Source: Piper betle
Taxonomy: Eukaryota > Streptophyta > Magnoliopsida > Piperales > Piperaceae
Assembly: GCA_033002965.1 (NCBI GenBank)
Contig: JAURVB010003234.1
Location: forward strand, 1-64,000
Direction: 5' to 3'
Length of the DNA: 64,000 nt
Notes under the pieces: generated by a model
Database searches by the model: none
Told to the model about the DNA's origin: nothing
Seen by the model: only the letters and a program-made list of their open reading frames with translations
Translations under genes and position numbers: made by a program
Part shown: piece after piece, positions 49,538-61,449 of the stretch
Position numbering within the stretch: position 1 is the first letter of the stretch
Layout of the letters: every line of letters starts with the position of its first letter

Positions 49538-52054
49538 TATAACGACCCGCTCGAACCGGCCCGGGAGTTACTTAACATATAATTGATGTAAACATAACTT
49601 CAAGAACATAAATCAAGAAGATGAATTCTAATACAGCAATAAGTCTAGAATTTATAAATCATAAAAATAAAACATGTTCTAATAGCATGTGACAATGCAT
49701 AAAATAAACTAACTCAAAGTCCCACAGTCTCGGACCGTTTCCCAAAGCCACATTTATAACACAAGAAAATAAAATGGAAATCCAATTTATTATCAATTCA
49801 CCAAATCTTGGTTGATGAAAGAAACGCCAACCACACTTTTAGTCTTTAGTCCAAAGTTGTTCACCTGCGGAGGCAATTCCGCATTAGTGATAAAACTACT
49901 AAGTCGCATAATTAAATGAAACAAATTAATATAATCCCTGTTATCATTTCACGAGACTTTTAGTTGTTATGAGCCTATGCTGAGCTCTTAATATGCTGGG
50001 AGGGGTAGCCACCCCATCCAACTACCATCCCATGCATGAGCACACATGCTACGTGGCCCACGGCCTGTAGTTACCGATATTTGTCATTGACTCACCCTCT
50101 CGGTATCACAAATGCATAATGAGCCGTTTTGTGCCATTGCGCCCTATCACCCCTTTCGGCATGGGGGCAGGTATTCAATCTTTTAGGGGGTGTTGCCCTG
50201 CGTCGAATTGAGTCGACCCCGGTTGCGCTCAGTGCATCGTGATCAGTTATGAACTCAAGTTGACCAAGCCTCCCACATAGCAATTTTAAAGGGTGCGGCC
50301 CCATGTCGAACTAAGTCAATTCCTTGACCGCAGTTGCACTTGGTGCATGGTGGTCAAATCAAGGCTCAAGCTGACTAGGGTTGCCAAAAAGGAAAAATAC
50401 AACATTACAATTAATTATACGGACTTGGATAGTTTGTAAGTGAACCTGCAACTATGACCAACAATCTTAATCTGAATGAGAACATAAAATTATACATAAG
50501 TATAACTTTATTCGAGTAGAAATGTATGCAACTAAATGACTAATATCTATCCTTATTAAAATTCGACAACATAAAACATGCAACATTCAACAATATTAAA
50601 TATTAAATTATTCATGTGACATAATCATTTAAGTCCTACTTTACATTTTAAATTAATTATCTAAATCATAATTCACACTTCACTAATGATAAAATAATTA
50701 TTAACTTATAACAAGTATTTAATTACAATTATTAGTATATTTTCTTTTAAGATGATAATTACTTAACCACGATGTTGATGATTTAATTTACGGTTTTAAT
50801 CTTTAATCATTATCATTATTAATAGCAATTTAATTAATTAAGTCATTCAATTAAATTATTTAAAATGATTTGTATTATCCTAATTCAAAGATATTACTAA
50901 TTATTTTAAATGATTTAACTTAATAAAGGTTCAAACTTTATTTATTTTCGTTATGTTATTTAGGTTCATTTTACACGATTATATTTTAATAACTCATTTT
51001 CTACCTTATTAACTCGTTATTAAAATAATCAATTTATTTACTTACTATTAAATTTAATATGGTAAAGGTGAAATCTTTATTTTGCTAATCCTTTATAACC
51101 ATCCGAATTAAAATTAATCGTTTGTAGTACGCCGATTAATAATCGACCGTTTATCGTTACCGTATTTTTATTACTTATGACAATTTTGTTCAATAATTAA
51201 TTAGTTTAGCAATTTTAACTCATAACCCATTAGAATAATTATTTTTAAAGATTTATTACGAGTGAGTATTATTTTTTACTTGAGTCCATATATTACAGAT
51301 TTGCCATCTTCTTCTTCCCCAACGTTCTTCTGTTCTCCAAACTCGATCTTTGGCACAAAAACCAGACCAGGACCTTCACTAACTTCCTCGCCAACAATCC
51401 AATTGATCCACCATATTGAACATCCCAACACAGCATCAACAACAAAATAAAAACAGCAGCGAGGAAGCCTCAAGTGTGTGCTTTACAACAGCTATCCTAG
51501 AAAACACCCTATCCTTCACCAAGGTGCACAACACCTGGTCAGCAGCACGGCCAGGAATGCAAGGCGACACCATCCGGCACCAAGGTGGATAATGCCTAGC
51601 CAGCAGACAAATAGCATGGTGATCATGAAATGCATGTTTACAAAAGAACAAAACAACAACCAAAATGAGTAAAAGAATGACAAGGAAAACATACCGAACA
51701 GGACACGAAGACGAGGTGTAAGAACGTCGCCAAGAGAGGAGAGCAAAAAGGAGATAAAGGAGAAGAAGATGAGAATGATGGCTAGGGTGAGGAAGAGGAG
51801 AAATAGGTGGCTAGGGTGAGGATGATGTCCTCCTCATAAAATGAAATGAAAATGATGGCTAGGGTATGGGAAAACACCCCAACACCCGTATTTCATTTAA
51901 CCGGGTAACCGGGTAAAGCATAAAATATAATATTTAACCGGGTAGAGAATATAATATAACAATAATATAATAATAATAATACTTTCTTCAACGTTCGATC
52001 TTTCCCCGACCGAGTCAAATATATATATATATATATATATTCATAGTCTTTACA
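49538..52054 (-). repeat. B- 3' LTR
   Basis: 2517 bp, tataacgaccc to catagtctttaca (sense TGTAAAGACTATG to GGGTCGTTATA). It shares the accgtttccca and ggaggcaattccgc blocks with the other B LTRs. An (AT)n tract is at 52019-52040, just inside the sense start. Confidence 0.85.
52019..52040. repeat. (AT)n tract, B- LTR copy 1
   Basis: About 11 dinucleotides, 14 bp inside the sense LTR start. Confidence 0.9.
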
Positions 52055-52595
52055 ATCTCCCCAACTTGGAAATATTTCGTCCCTGAGATATCATAACAGA
52101 CAACAGAATAATCATGATAAGTTTTATCTTCAAGATCAGTTCATGCTACTACAATTATAAGAATTTTATGCCACGAATAGGCTAGGGTATTTCCTTGCCA
52201 TTTCTTGTTCAATCTCTCATTTAGCTTCCTCTGGCCCCTAATTTTTCCTAGTAGGTTAAATCTGATTGTGATTATATGATCTTCATCTCGTAAATATTTC
52301 TTTAGCATTGACACATGGAAAACATTGTATACTCCAACTAGGCTTGGTGGCAGTAGTAGTCTATATGCATAATTTCCAACTCTATCCAGGATTGGAAATG
52401 GTCTTATGAATCTTGGCTTCAACTTTCCTGATGTTCTAAATCTAATCACCCCCTTCCTAGGAGATGTCTTTAGGTACACAAACTCCCCAACTACTGGGTA
52501 GAGAATATAATATTTAACCGGGTAGAGAATATAATATAACAATAATATAATAATAATAATACTTTCTTCAACGTTCGATCTTTCCCCGACCGAGT

Positions 52596-52599
<4 letters not shown>

Positions 52600-52651
<52 letters not shown>
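52600..52651. repeat. (AT)n tract, triplication unit 2
   Basis: About 26 dinucleotides at the same LTR position as 52019-52040. Confidence 0.9.
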
Positions 52652-52654
<3 letters not shown>

Positions 52655-53212
52655 CATAGTCTTTACAATCTCCCCAACTTGGAAATACTGCGTCCCTGAG
52701 ATATCATAACAGACAACAGAATAATCATGATAAGTTTTATCTTCAAGATCAGTTCATGCTACTACAATTATAAGAATTTTATGCCACGAATAGGCTAGGG
52801 TATTTCCTTGCCATTTCTTGTTCAATCTCTCATTTAGCTTCCTCTGGCCCCTAATTTTTCCTAGTAGGTTAAATCTGATTGTGATTATATGATCTTCATC
52901 TCGTAAATATTTCTTTAGCATTGACACATGGAAAACATTGTATACTCCAACTAGGCTTGGTGGCAGTAGTAGTCTATATGCATAATTTCCAACTCTATCC
53001 AGGATTGGAAATGGTCTTATGAATCTTGGCTTCAACTTTCCTGATGTTCTAAATCTAATCACCCCCTTCCTAGGAGATGTCTTTAGGTACACAAACTCCC
53101 CAACTACTGGGTAGAGAATATAATATTTAACCGGGTAGAGAATATAATATAACAATAATATAATAATAATAATACTTTCTTCAACGTTCGATCTTTCCCC
53201 GACCGAGTCAAA

Positions 53213-53230
53213 TATATATATATATATATT
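53213..53230. repeat. (AT)n tract, triplication unit 3
   Basis: About 8-9 dinucleotides at the same LTR position. Confidence 0.9.
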
Positions 53231-53330
53231 TCATAGTCTTTACAATCTCCCCAACTTGGAAATATTTCGTCCCTGAGATATCATAACAGACAACAGAATA
53301 ATCATGATAAGTTTTATCTTCAAGATCAGT

Positions 53331-54470
53331 TCATGCTACTACAATTATAAGAATTTTATGCCACGAATAGGCTAGGGTATTTCCTTGCCATTTCTTGTTC
53401 AATCTCTCATTTAGCTTCCTCTGGCCCCTAATTTTTCCTAGTAGGTTAAATCTAATTGTGATTATATGATCTTCATCTCGTAAATATTTCTTTAGCATTG
53501 ACACATGGAAAACATTGTATACTCCAACTAGGCTTGGTGGCAGTAGTAGTCTATATGCATAATTTCCAACTCTATCCAGGATTGGAAATGGTCTTATGAA
53601 TCTTGGCTTCAACTTTCCTGATGTTCTAAATCTAATCACCCCCTTCCTAGGAGATGTCTTTAGGTACACAAACTCCCCAACTTGGAACTCTAGGTCCCTC
53701 CTTCAAGTATCAGCATAACTCTTCTATCGATCCTGAGCTGCCTTAAGCCTTTACTAAATGAGTTTCACCTTTTCAGTTGCTTCCCTCACCATCTCTAGCC
53801 CGACTTAAGCCTTTACTAAATGAGTTTCACCTTTTCAGTTGCTTCCCTCACCATCTCTAGCCCGACTATAATTGTTTCGGTAGACTCCATCCAGCACAAT
53901 GGTGACTTGCAGGGCCTACCATATAAGGCTTCAAATGGTGTCATCCCTATACTGGCTTGATAAGAGTTATTGTAGGTAAATTCAGCCAAGGCTAAGTGTT
54001 TCTCCCCAATCACCTCTCCAGTCATGAATGCTATTGAAAGGAGATAGTCCTCTCACTCTGACCATCAGTTTGGAGATGATATGTTGTACTCAGCTTGATT
54101 TGGGTCCCCATGGCTTTTTGGAAAGCTTTCCAGAAATGTGAGGTGCATAGGGGATCTTGGTCGGAGACTATCTCCTTTGGAATCCCATGCAACTTGACAA
54201 TATTGTTGACATACAATCCTGCCAGGTATTCTATAGTTCCCATTAATTTTGTAGGGATGAAGTGAGCTACCTTAGTTAGTCAGTCCACAACCACCCATAT
54301 GGAGTTATGCTTCTTCTGAGTCCTTGGGAGCTTTGCAATAAAATCGCATCTGACACACTCTCATTTCCAAGTTGGTATTTCTAAAGGTTGCAATAGTCCT
54401 CCAGGTAGTTGATGTTGGGCTTTGATCTGTTGGCAAGTCTGACATTTGGAGGCAAAATCCACAACATCTC
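53331..54470 (-). pseudogene. Integrase remnant (B-), chromodomain deleted
   Basis: Read from the minus strand: a zinc-finger region near 54420-54480 is degraded, and the core 54031-54243 (IVKLHGIPKEIVSDQDP) keeps the SDxD Asp that B+ lost. The next part is 53816-54025 (LALAEFTYNNSYQASIGM), then 53331-53669 (GKLKPRFIRPFPILDRVG, HNVFHVSMLKK-like). After DEDHIIT the sequence jumps into the very end of the frame, so most of the chromodomain is missing. All three tandem units share this deletion, so it predates the triplication. A 62-bp tandem duplication at 53743-53866 breaks the frame. Confidence 0.8.
53743..53866. repeat. 62-bp tandem duplication within integrase remnant
   Basis: ttaagcctttactaaatg restarts at 53805, and both units end in ctagcccgact. 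It is an exact or near-exact small duplication. Confidence 0.9.
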
Positions 54471-54500
54471 TCTTCATCTCAATCCACCAGTAGGTTCACT

Positions 54501-56027
54501 TTAAATCCTGATACTTTTTAGTAACTCTAAGATGTATCGAGAACTTTGAACAATGAGCCTCCTCCATGTATTCCGCCTCAGTGCATCATCCTTGAGTACA
54601 CACAACCTTCCTCTTAATCTGATCACACTATTGGAATCAGCTACAATGCCAGGAGTCTTGTCCAACATTTCATTCAGCTCCTCATCATCCATTTGTGCTA
54701 GCTTAACACGATTGACTAAAGCAATTAAAATAACCAAATTTGCCATTAGCCCTGTTAGTTGCTCCACAGGGTTAGATGCTCATGGGACGAGAGGCATAGG
54801 CCACCACTTTACCTCCTTGCATAAGGACACATCCTAAACCCAACAGGGATGCATCACTAAAGACTACGAATCCTTTATTACCATTTGGCAGTGTCAAGAC
54901 TAGTGTAGTTGTTAGACTCTTCTTCAGAGACTAGAAACTCTCCTTACATTTACTACTCCATTCAAACTTGACTCCCTTCCTTGTGAGTTTGGTCATCGGT
55001 GATGCTACTAAGGGGAAGTCTTTAACAAATTTCCTGTAGTAACCGGTAAGCCAAGAAAGCTTCTGATGTCAGTGACTGTCTTGGGTTGTGGCCAATCAGT
55101 GACTGCTTTCACTTTTGATGGATCCACTTCAACTCTGGCCTTTGAGATAATATGTCGAAGGAAGTTTACCTCCTTCAACCAGAAGTCACACTTTGAGAAC
55201 TTGGCGAACAGTTGATTTTCTCTCAAAACTTGAAGAGTAATGGATAGGCGATTCACATGCTCTTCTTCATTATTTGAATAGACCGGAATGTCGTCCACAA
55301 ACACCATGATAAACTTGTCCAAGTATACATGGAATACTGTGTTCATGAGTGACATAAAGGCCACTGGTGCATTTGTTAGACCAAAAGGCATAACAAGAAA
55401 CTCATAATGTCCATATAGTGTTCCGAAAGTTGTTTTCTGTATGTCTGACTCCTTTACTCGCAACTAGTGATAACTAGACCGCAAGTCTATCTTAGAAAAT
55501 ATTCTGACTATTTTTAGCTGATCAAACAAGTCATCAATCCTCGGTAAGGGGTACCAATTCTTGACTGTCACTTGATTGAGTTGTTGGTAGTCAAAACACA
55601 ACCGAAGTGATCCATCTTTCTTCTTCACAGAAAGAACAAGGGCTTCCCAGGGTGAAGTACTTGGTTGGATAAAACCTGCCTGCAACAACTCTTCTAGTTG
55701 ACTCTTTAACTCCTTGAGTTTTGCTGGAGCCATGTGGTATGGTGCTTTAAAAATTGGTGTTACTCCAGGTGCTAGGTCAATGGCGAACTCCACTGCCCAC
55801 TTAGGAGGTAACCCTGGAAGTTCGTCTGGGAATACATCGGGAAATTCTGCTACCACAGGAATCATGGACAACTCTTGAGGAATCATGGACAACTCTTGGG
55901 GTTTTGACTCAGACTCAACTAAGTTAGCCAAAAAGGCTTTATGACCCTCACCAAACAACTCAACCGCCTCACCGATCGACACGATACGAGAGGATGGATC
56001 ATGCAATGACCTTGGAAAATGACTCAC
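54501..56027 (-). pseudogene. Reverse transcriptase remnant with partial RNase H (B-)
   Basis: The minus strand from 56027 gives the end of the protease/linker and the RT N-terminal half ([32 protein letters not shown]). A CAG to TAG nonsense change sits at 55464-55466. RT continues at 55008-55463 with [17 protein letters not shown] and the catalytic FVDD at about 55290-55302. The start of RNase H follows (SDASLLGLGC, 54820-54860), but at YASR (about 54786) the sequence jumps to the linker before integrase (MEQLTGLMANLV), losing about 100 codons. The core RT motifs are all visible, unlike in B+. Confidence 0.85.
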
Positions 56028-56341
56028 ATCTCACAATTGCATGGTTTTATTACCACTCTCTTCCCTTTACAATCAAGAAAAGCCTGGAGTACAAACAACC
56101 AGTCCATTCCCAATAGTACATCATACCCTTTTACCCCATACATGATAAAGTGCCACACATATGGTTTCCCTTGTATATCTAAGGATAGGTTACTCACTCC
56201 CAAAGTTGTGACTTCACCATCTCCTATTGCAGTAGTGACTTTATAGGACTTAGATAATGAAGATGGTTGGAGTCCTAACCTCTTGACTATTTGGGATGAA
56301 ATGAATGAATGTGTACACCCCGAATCAAATAAAACATCCAC
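56024..56341 (-). pseudogene. Aspartic protease domain (B-)
   Basis: An open frame of 105 codons includes LFDSGCTHSFISSQ with the catalytic DSG intact and GVKGYDVLLGMDW. It would process the polyprotein if the flanking frame were intact. It is the best preserved domain of either B copy. Confidence 0.85.
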
Positions 56342-57640
56342 AATGACTCCTTCGATTAGAATTTTACCTCAAACAGTGTGATCATCCTCCTCAACGTCAT
56401 TGACTTCAACTGCATAGAGTTTCACCTTCCCTTTGTCTGCCAATTGTGCAGGTCTCGGGTAGTGAATAGGAGCTGGTGCCTTCCCTTTCTCAGGCTGCTC
56501 CTATTGTTGCTTATGAGGCTGATGACACTCCTTCTGTATGTGCCCATCCTTCCGCAATTGTAGCACCTACAGGGCTCCCTGCATGTCCTTGAATGCATCT
56601 TATTGCAATTTCGACATCGTCTCATCGGGATATCCTCAAACTTCCTTTTAAGGTTCCCCTCTGTGTTCCCTTGGTAGTTCTGCTGCTAATGTCCTGATGA
56701 CCTATTTTGGTTACTAATAGGGTTGGTATTTTTGTGCTGTGAAGTAACTTTTCCATGCTTCTGTGCCTGGTCATACTCGAACACCAACTCCTGAGTAGTA
56801 GCTGAGTCGATCACCTCGGTTATCATACTCCTTGGTGTTGTAGCAATCTTACCCCTAAATTTTGGCTTCAATCCCCAAAAGAATTTGTTGGCTCTAGCCT
56901 TATCAGTTGCTAGAATCCTAGGCGCAAAATGCTCCAGCTGTAAGAATTTCTTGCCATATTCCTGGACTGAATCCTCCCCTGAATCAAATTGGCAAACTCT
57001 AGTGCTTTCTTCTGGACAACGGGCTCTGGAAAATATTGTCCTTTGAAAGCTGCTACAAATTCCACCAATGTGATAGAAGAAATCTCATGTCGATGGAATG
57101 TGGTCTTTTCCATGGATTTCCACTAGTAAGTTGCTTCCTCTTGAAGCATGTATGTTGCCAACCTAACTTGATGGTGGTGGGGCACATATAGAGCCCTAAA
57201 AGCTTTTTCGGTAATGTCTATCTAGCTCTCTGCCTTTATTGGATCGATCCCTCCAATAAATAACATAGCTCCATTCTTCCTGAACTTTTCCACAGTGTAA
57301 CGGTCGCTATCATCAATAGTTGGCAACAACACTTGTCGGACTACTGGTGGCATTGGGTTTGGAAGCTCCCCACGCTCGCCCGGGTCTTCCAACCATGCTC
57401 GCCCTTGGGCACTCCCCTGACCACCGTCTATGGTGATGCTGGGGCCCGCTACTGAGGTTAAGGTACCATTCCCTACTACCACTCCTTGTAACAGCTAAAC
57501 AATATTTTGAACCAGAGAATTTGTATTTTATGAAGCCTACGCCAATCCCTATATGGCCATCAAGATCTAGGCCAATATATTCTCACTGTTCGCATTTGAC
57601 TGAGTAGATCGGTTCGACTGTCTACGAGTGCCTACCATCT
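56342..57640 (-). pseudogene. Tekay-like gag pseudogene (B-)
   Basis: The start MVGTRRQSNRSTQ lies at about 57640, followed soon by stops. Gag blocks are at 57222-57482 (DSDRYTVEKFRKNGA), 56910-57113 (LVEFVAAFKGQYFPEPVVQ) and 56686-56871 (ELVFEYDQAQKHGK). The zinc knuckle at 56530-56575 begins CYNCGRMG, but a one-base loss removes the His and last Cys from frame. Several single-base shifts separate the parts. Confidence 0.8.
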
Positions 57641-57815
57641 GAAACGTCAAAAATTTTTCCCATCATGGTTCATTAATATGTTCTTTTTCAGTTATGTCTT
57701 AAGTTTATTAACGGATGAATTTGTTAATGAATAACATAAAACATTAGGAAAAAATAACTACTTGGTTTTTCAACAAGGTACGTGAGTCATAAAGTGTGAG
57801 CTTGTGGGAAACCGT

Positions 57816-57829
57816 GCTCTAATACCACC
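57816..57829 (-). promoter_or_regulatory. Primer-binding site, B-
   Basis: The minus strand reads GGTGGTATTAGAGC beside the LTR end at 57830. It matches the initiator Met tRNA complement with one change. Confidence 0.8.
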
Positions 57830-58752
57830 TGTAACGACCTGCCCGAACCGACCCAGGTGTTACTTAAAATATAATTGATGTAAACATAACTTCAAGAACA
57901 TAAGTCAAGAACATGAATTCTAATATGGCAATAAGTCTAGAATTTATAAATCATAATAATAAAACATGGTCTAATAGCATGTGACAATGTATAAAATAAA
58001 CTAACTCAAAGTCCCACAGTCTCGGACCGTTTCCCATAGCCACATTTATAACACAAGAGAATAAAAAGGAAGTCCAATTTATTATCAATTCACCAAACCT
58101 TGGTTGATAAAAGAAACACCAACCACACTTTTATTCTTCAGTCCAAAGTTGTTCACCTACGGAGGCAATTCCGCGTTAGTGATAAAACCACTAAGTCGTA
58201 TAATTAAATAAAACAAGTCAATATAATCCCTATTATCATTTAACGAGACTTTTAGTTGTTATGAGCCTATGCTGAGCTCTTATATGCTGGGAAGGGTGGC
58301 CCCCCATCCAGCTACCATCCCACGCATGCACACACACGCTACGTGTCCCACGACCTGTAGTTACCGATATTTGCCATTGACTCACCCTCTCGGTATCACA
58401 AATGCATAATGAGTCGTCTTGGGCCATTGCACTCTGTCATCCCTTTCAGCATGGGGGTAGGTATTCAATCTTTTAGGGGTGCTGCCCAGCGTCGAATTGA
58501 GTTGACCCCAGTTGCACTCGGCGCATGGTGCTCAGTTATGAACTCAAGTCGACCAAGCCTCCCACATAGTAATTTTAAAGGGTGCGGCCCCATGTCGAAC
58601 TGAGTCAATTCCTTGACGCTCAGTTGCACTTGGTGCATGGTGGTCGAATCTAGGCTCAGGCCGACCAGGGCTTCCAAAAAGGGAAAATATAACATTTCAA
58701 ATAATTATACTGACTTGGATAGTTTATATGTGAACCTACAACTGTGACCAAC
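57830..58752 (-). repeat. B- 5' LTR, sense 3' part
   Basis: Begins tgtaacgacctgcccgaacc and closely matches 49538 to about 50460. It is interrupted by B3 at ccaac. Confidence 0.9.
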
Positions 58753-59199
58753 TGTGACGACCTACCCAAACTAGACCAAATGCTACCTAAAAATATAGTT
58801 AATGTAAATGTAACATGCAAGAACATGAATTGTAACATGGTAAATAATTCCAGAACATGAATTTTAATACTGCAAATAAGTCTAGAATTTATAAATTTTA
58901 AAATATAAAACATGTTATGATGTATATGACAATAGACAAAATAAATGTCCTACAATCTCGGACCGTTTCCCATAGCCACAATTATAACATAAGAGAATAA
59001 TAAGGAAGTCCAATTTTATTATCAATTCACCAAACCTGGGTCACCTTTATTCTTCAACCCAAAGCTGCTCACCTGCGGAGGCAATTCTGCGTTAGTGATG
59101 AAACCACTAAGTCGCATAATTAAATGAAACAAGTCAATATAATCCCTATTATCATTTCACCCGTCTTTATTATCGTTTCACAAGTCTTTTAGTAATTAT

Positions 59200-59490
59200 C
59201 TCTCAGGTCATTCTAAGATTAGTAATTGTCTCTCTGGTCATTCTGAGATTTGTAAGTCTCTCAGGTCATTCTGAGATTAGTAATTTTCTCTCACGCCATT
59301 CTGAGATTTGTAAAAGTCTCTCAGATCATTCTGAGATTAGTAATTGTCTCACAGGCCATTCTGAGATTAGAAATTTTCTCCCAATTCATTCTGAGATTAG
59401 GTAGTCTCCCAGGTCATTCGAAGATTAGTCATTGTCTCCCAGTTCATTCTGAGATTAAGAATCGTCTCCTGTTCATTCTGAGATAAGTGC
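59200..59490. repeat. Minisatellite in solo LTR B3
   Basis: About nine to ten units of attagtaattgtctctcaggtcattctgag type, the reverse complement of the 18200-18705 array. It is shorter and more diverged. Confidence 0.85.
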
Positions 59491-61374
59491 CGACAAAGGC
59501 TACCAGCTTGGGAAAATACAATATTTCAAATAATTATACGGACCTGGATAGTTCACAAGTGAACTCGCAGTTGTGACCAATGATCCTAATCTGAACGAGA
59601 ACATAAAATTATACATAAGTATAATTTTACTTGAGTAGAAATGCATGCAACTAAATGCCTAATATATATATTAAAATTTGACAACATAACATGTAACAAT
59701 TCAAAAATATTAAATATTCAATTCGCAACAAATCTAGTGAGATAATTAATTATTCATGTGGTATAATCATTTAAGTCATACTTTACAATTTAAATTAATT
59801 ATCTAAATCATAATTAATACTTAACAATTTATGAAATAATTATTAACTGATAAAACAAGTATTTAATTTCCCTTTACGGTGATAATTACATAACCCCGAT
59901 CTTGATGATTTGATTTACGGTTATAATTTTTTTAATCACTAATATTATTTATAGCAATTTAATTAATTAAGTTGTTCGATTAAATTATTTAGAATAATTT
60001 GTGTTATATTAATTCGTAATTATTATTAATACAATTATTTGAAATTATTTGACTCAATAAAGTTTCGAACTTTATTTATTTTTATTACACTATTTAGGTT
60101 TGACGATTGTAATTTTTACCCGATTATAGTTTAATAACTCATTTTCTACATTACTGACTTATTATTAAAATAATTCTTTATTTACTAATATTAAATTTAA
60201 TATGGTAAAGGTAAAATCTTTATTTTATTATTCACTTAAAATCTTTATTTTATTATTCACTTATTATCGAGTCAACCCATATTTACAAAACTGCCACCCT
60301 TCTTCTTCTTCTTCCCGTTGCCATTCTCCTCTTCTCCAAAAATAGGTTTGTCCTTCCCCTCCAACCCTTATCTTGGCACCCAATTGAACCACCATCTAAA
60401 CATCCCAACAAAGCATCAACAATAAGATAAAATCAGCAAGCGAGGAAGTGTTTTATAGCAACGATCCAAGACGCCGTCCTGCACCAAACCAGGCATGTTC
60501 CTCTTCTCCCAACCTCAAGAACCCTCCTTTCTAGCACCTTGCTCCAATTCAGATGTTCCCCGACCTCAGGCTGGCATCAAAATAGGAAAGATTGACCACC
60601 TTTGGACATTGCATGGAGTATGGTCGTTCCCCCCACTTCTGCACTTCGCCACCATGAATTCCAGTGAGAAGGTCGTTTGTTGTGGACTGTTCTGCTGGCC
60701 TGAACTACTGTGAAGGAACCCATGATGCCGTCAATGAAGCACAACTGGTGTCTACCCCTCTGAACGTCCATTACAGCACCTATTGTAGCAGAACTTCGCC
60801 ACTTCCATCACCCTTGCAACTCCACCCATTCACCGTTGTAATTCCGCCACCCACCGGAAACTAGGGACATGGCGAGCCATACCTTCAACCCAGCAACCAG
60901 AGGGGTCGTCTGGGGTGTGAGGGGAAGCCTTGCAAACTTGTTTACAGTTGCCCATCTCACCAACAATTTGCACCCGTCGACCATGGACTGGATTTCAGTT
61001 TTCCAATTTAGTTTAGTTCTTTTCTTTCTTGTTAATTTGAGACGTTAGTTACTTGATTAACAAACTTACTATCAATTAAAAAATATGCATGCAAGAAAAT
61101 CAAGAAGAGGGAGATAGGAAGGATACCCAAGCAAGGAAGAAACACCAGCAAGGAAGAGGAGAACTAGGTGGCTAAGGTGAGGAAGACACCCCTACACCCG
61201 TATGTGAAAAATAACGTCCTCTTTCAAAATTTATAAAAATGAAAAAGACGGATAGGGTATGTGAAAACACCCCTACACTTGTATTTCATTTAACCGGGTA
61301 AATAATTAACTGGGTAGAGAATATAATACATTCGGTCCTTCCTGGACCGCGTTCGGTCTTTCCCGGACCGCGCC

Positions 61375-61376
<2 letters not shown>

Positions 61377-61430
<54 letters not shown>
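61377..61430. repeat. (AT)n tract in B3
   Basis: About 27 dinucleotides at the same position relative to the LTR sense start as in B-. Confidence 0.9.
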
Positions 61431-61433
<3 letters not shown>

Positions 61434-61449
61434 CACTCTTTACACCAAC

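Larger units (their letters stand above)
51931..53249. repeat. Tandem triplication of LTR start plus 3' coding end
   Basis: Units begin at tatttaaccgggtagag (51931, 52511, 53125), 580 and 614 bp apart; the length difference comes mainly from (AT)n tract length. Each contains the first ~140 bp of the LTR, the polypurine tract and the last ~430 bp of pol. The minus-strand 133-residue frames at 52141-52542 and 52754-53155 are identical, and the third copy differs by one silent base that I noticed. The event is very recent. Confidence 0.9.
58753..61444 (-). mobile_element. Solo LTR B3 with CCAAC target duplication
   Basis: A 2692-bp B-family LTR (tgtgacgaccta to actctttaca) is flanked by CCAAC at 58748-58752 and 61445-61449. 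The disrupted sequence continues colinearly across it (compare 50455-50475). It contains a minisatellite at 59200-59490 and an (AT)n tract at 61377-61430. It is a B LTR inserted in a B LTR. Confidence 0.92.

Noticed and set aside
60495..60864. ORFs of 66-72 codons, partly Pro/Ser-rich
   Set aside because: Located inside solo LTR B3; they overlap in different frames and are not conserved in other B LTRs.
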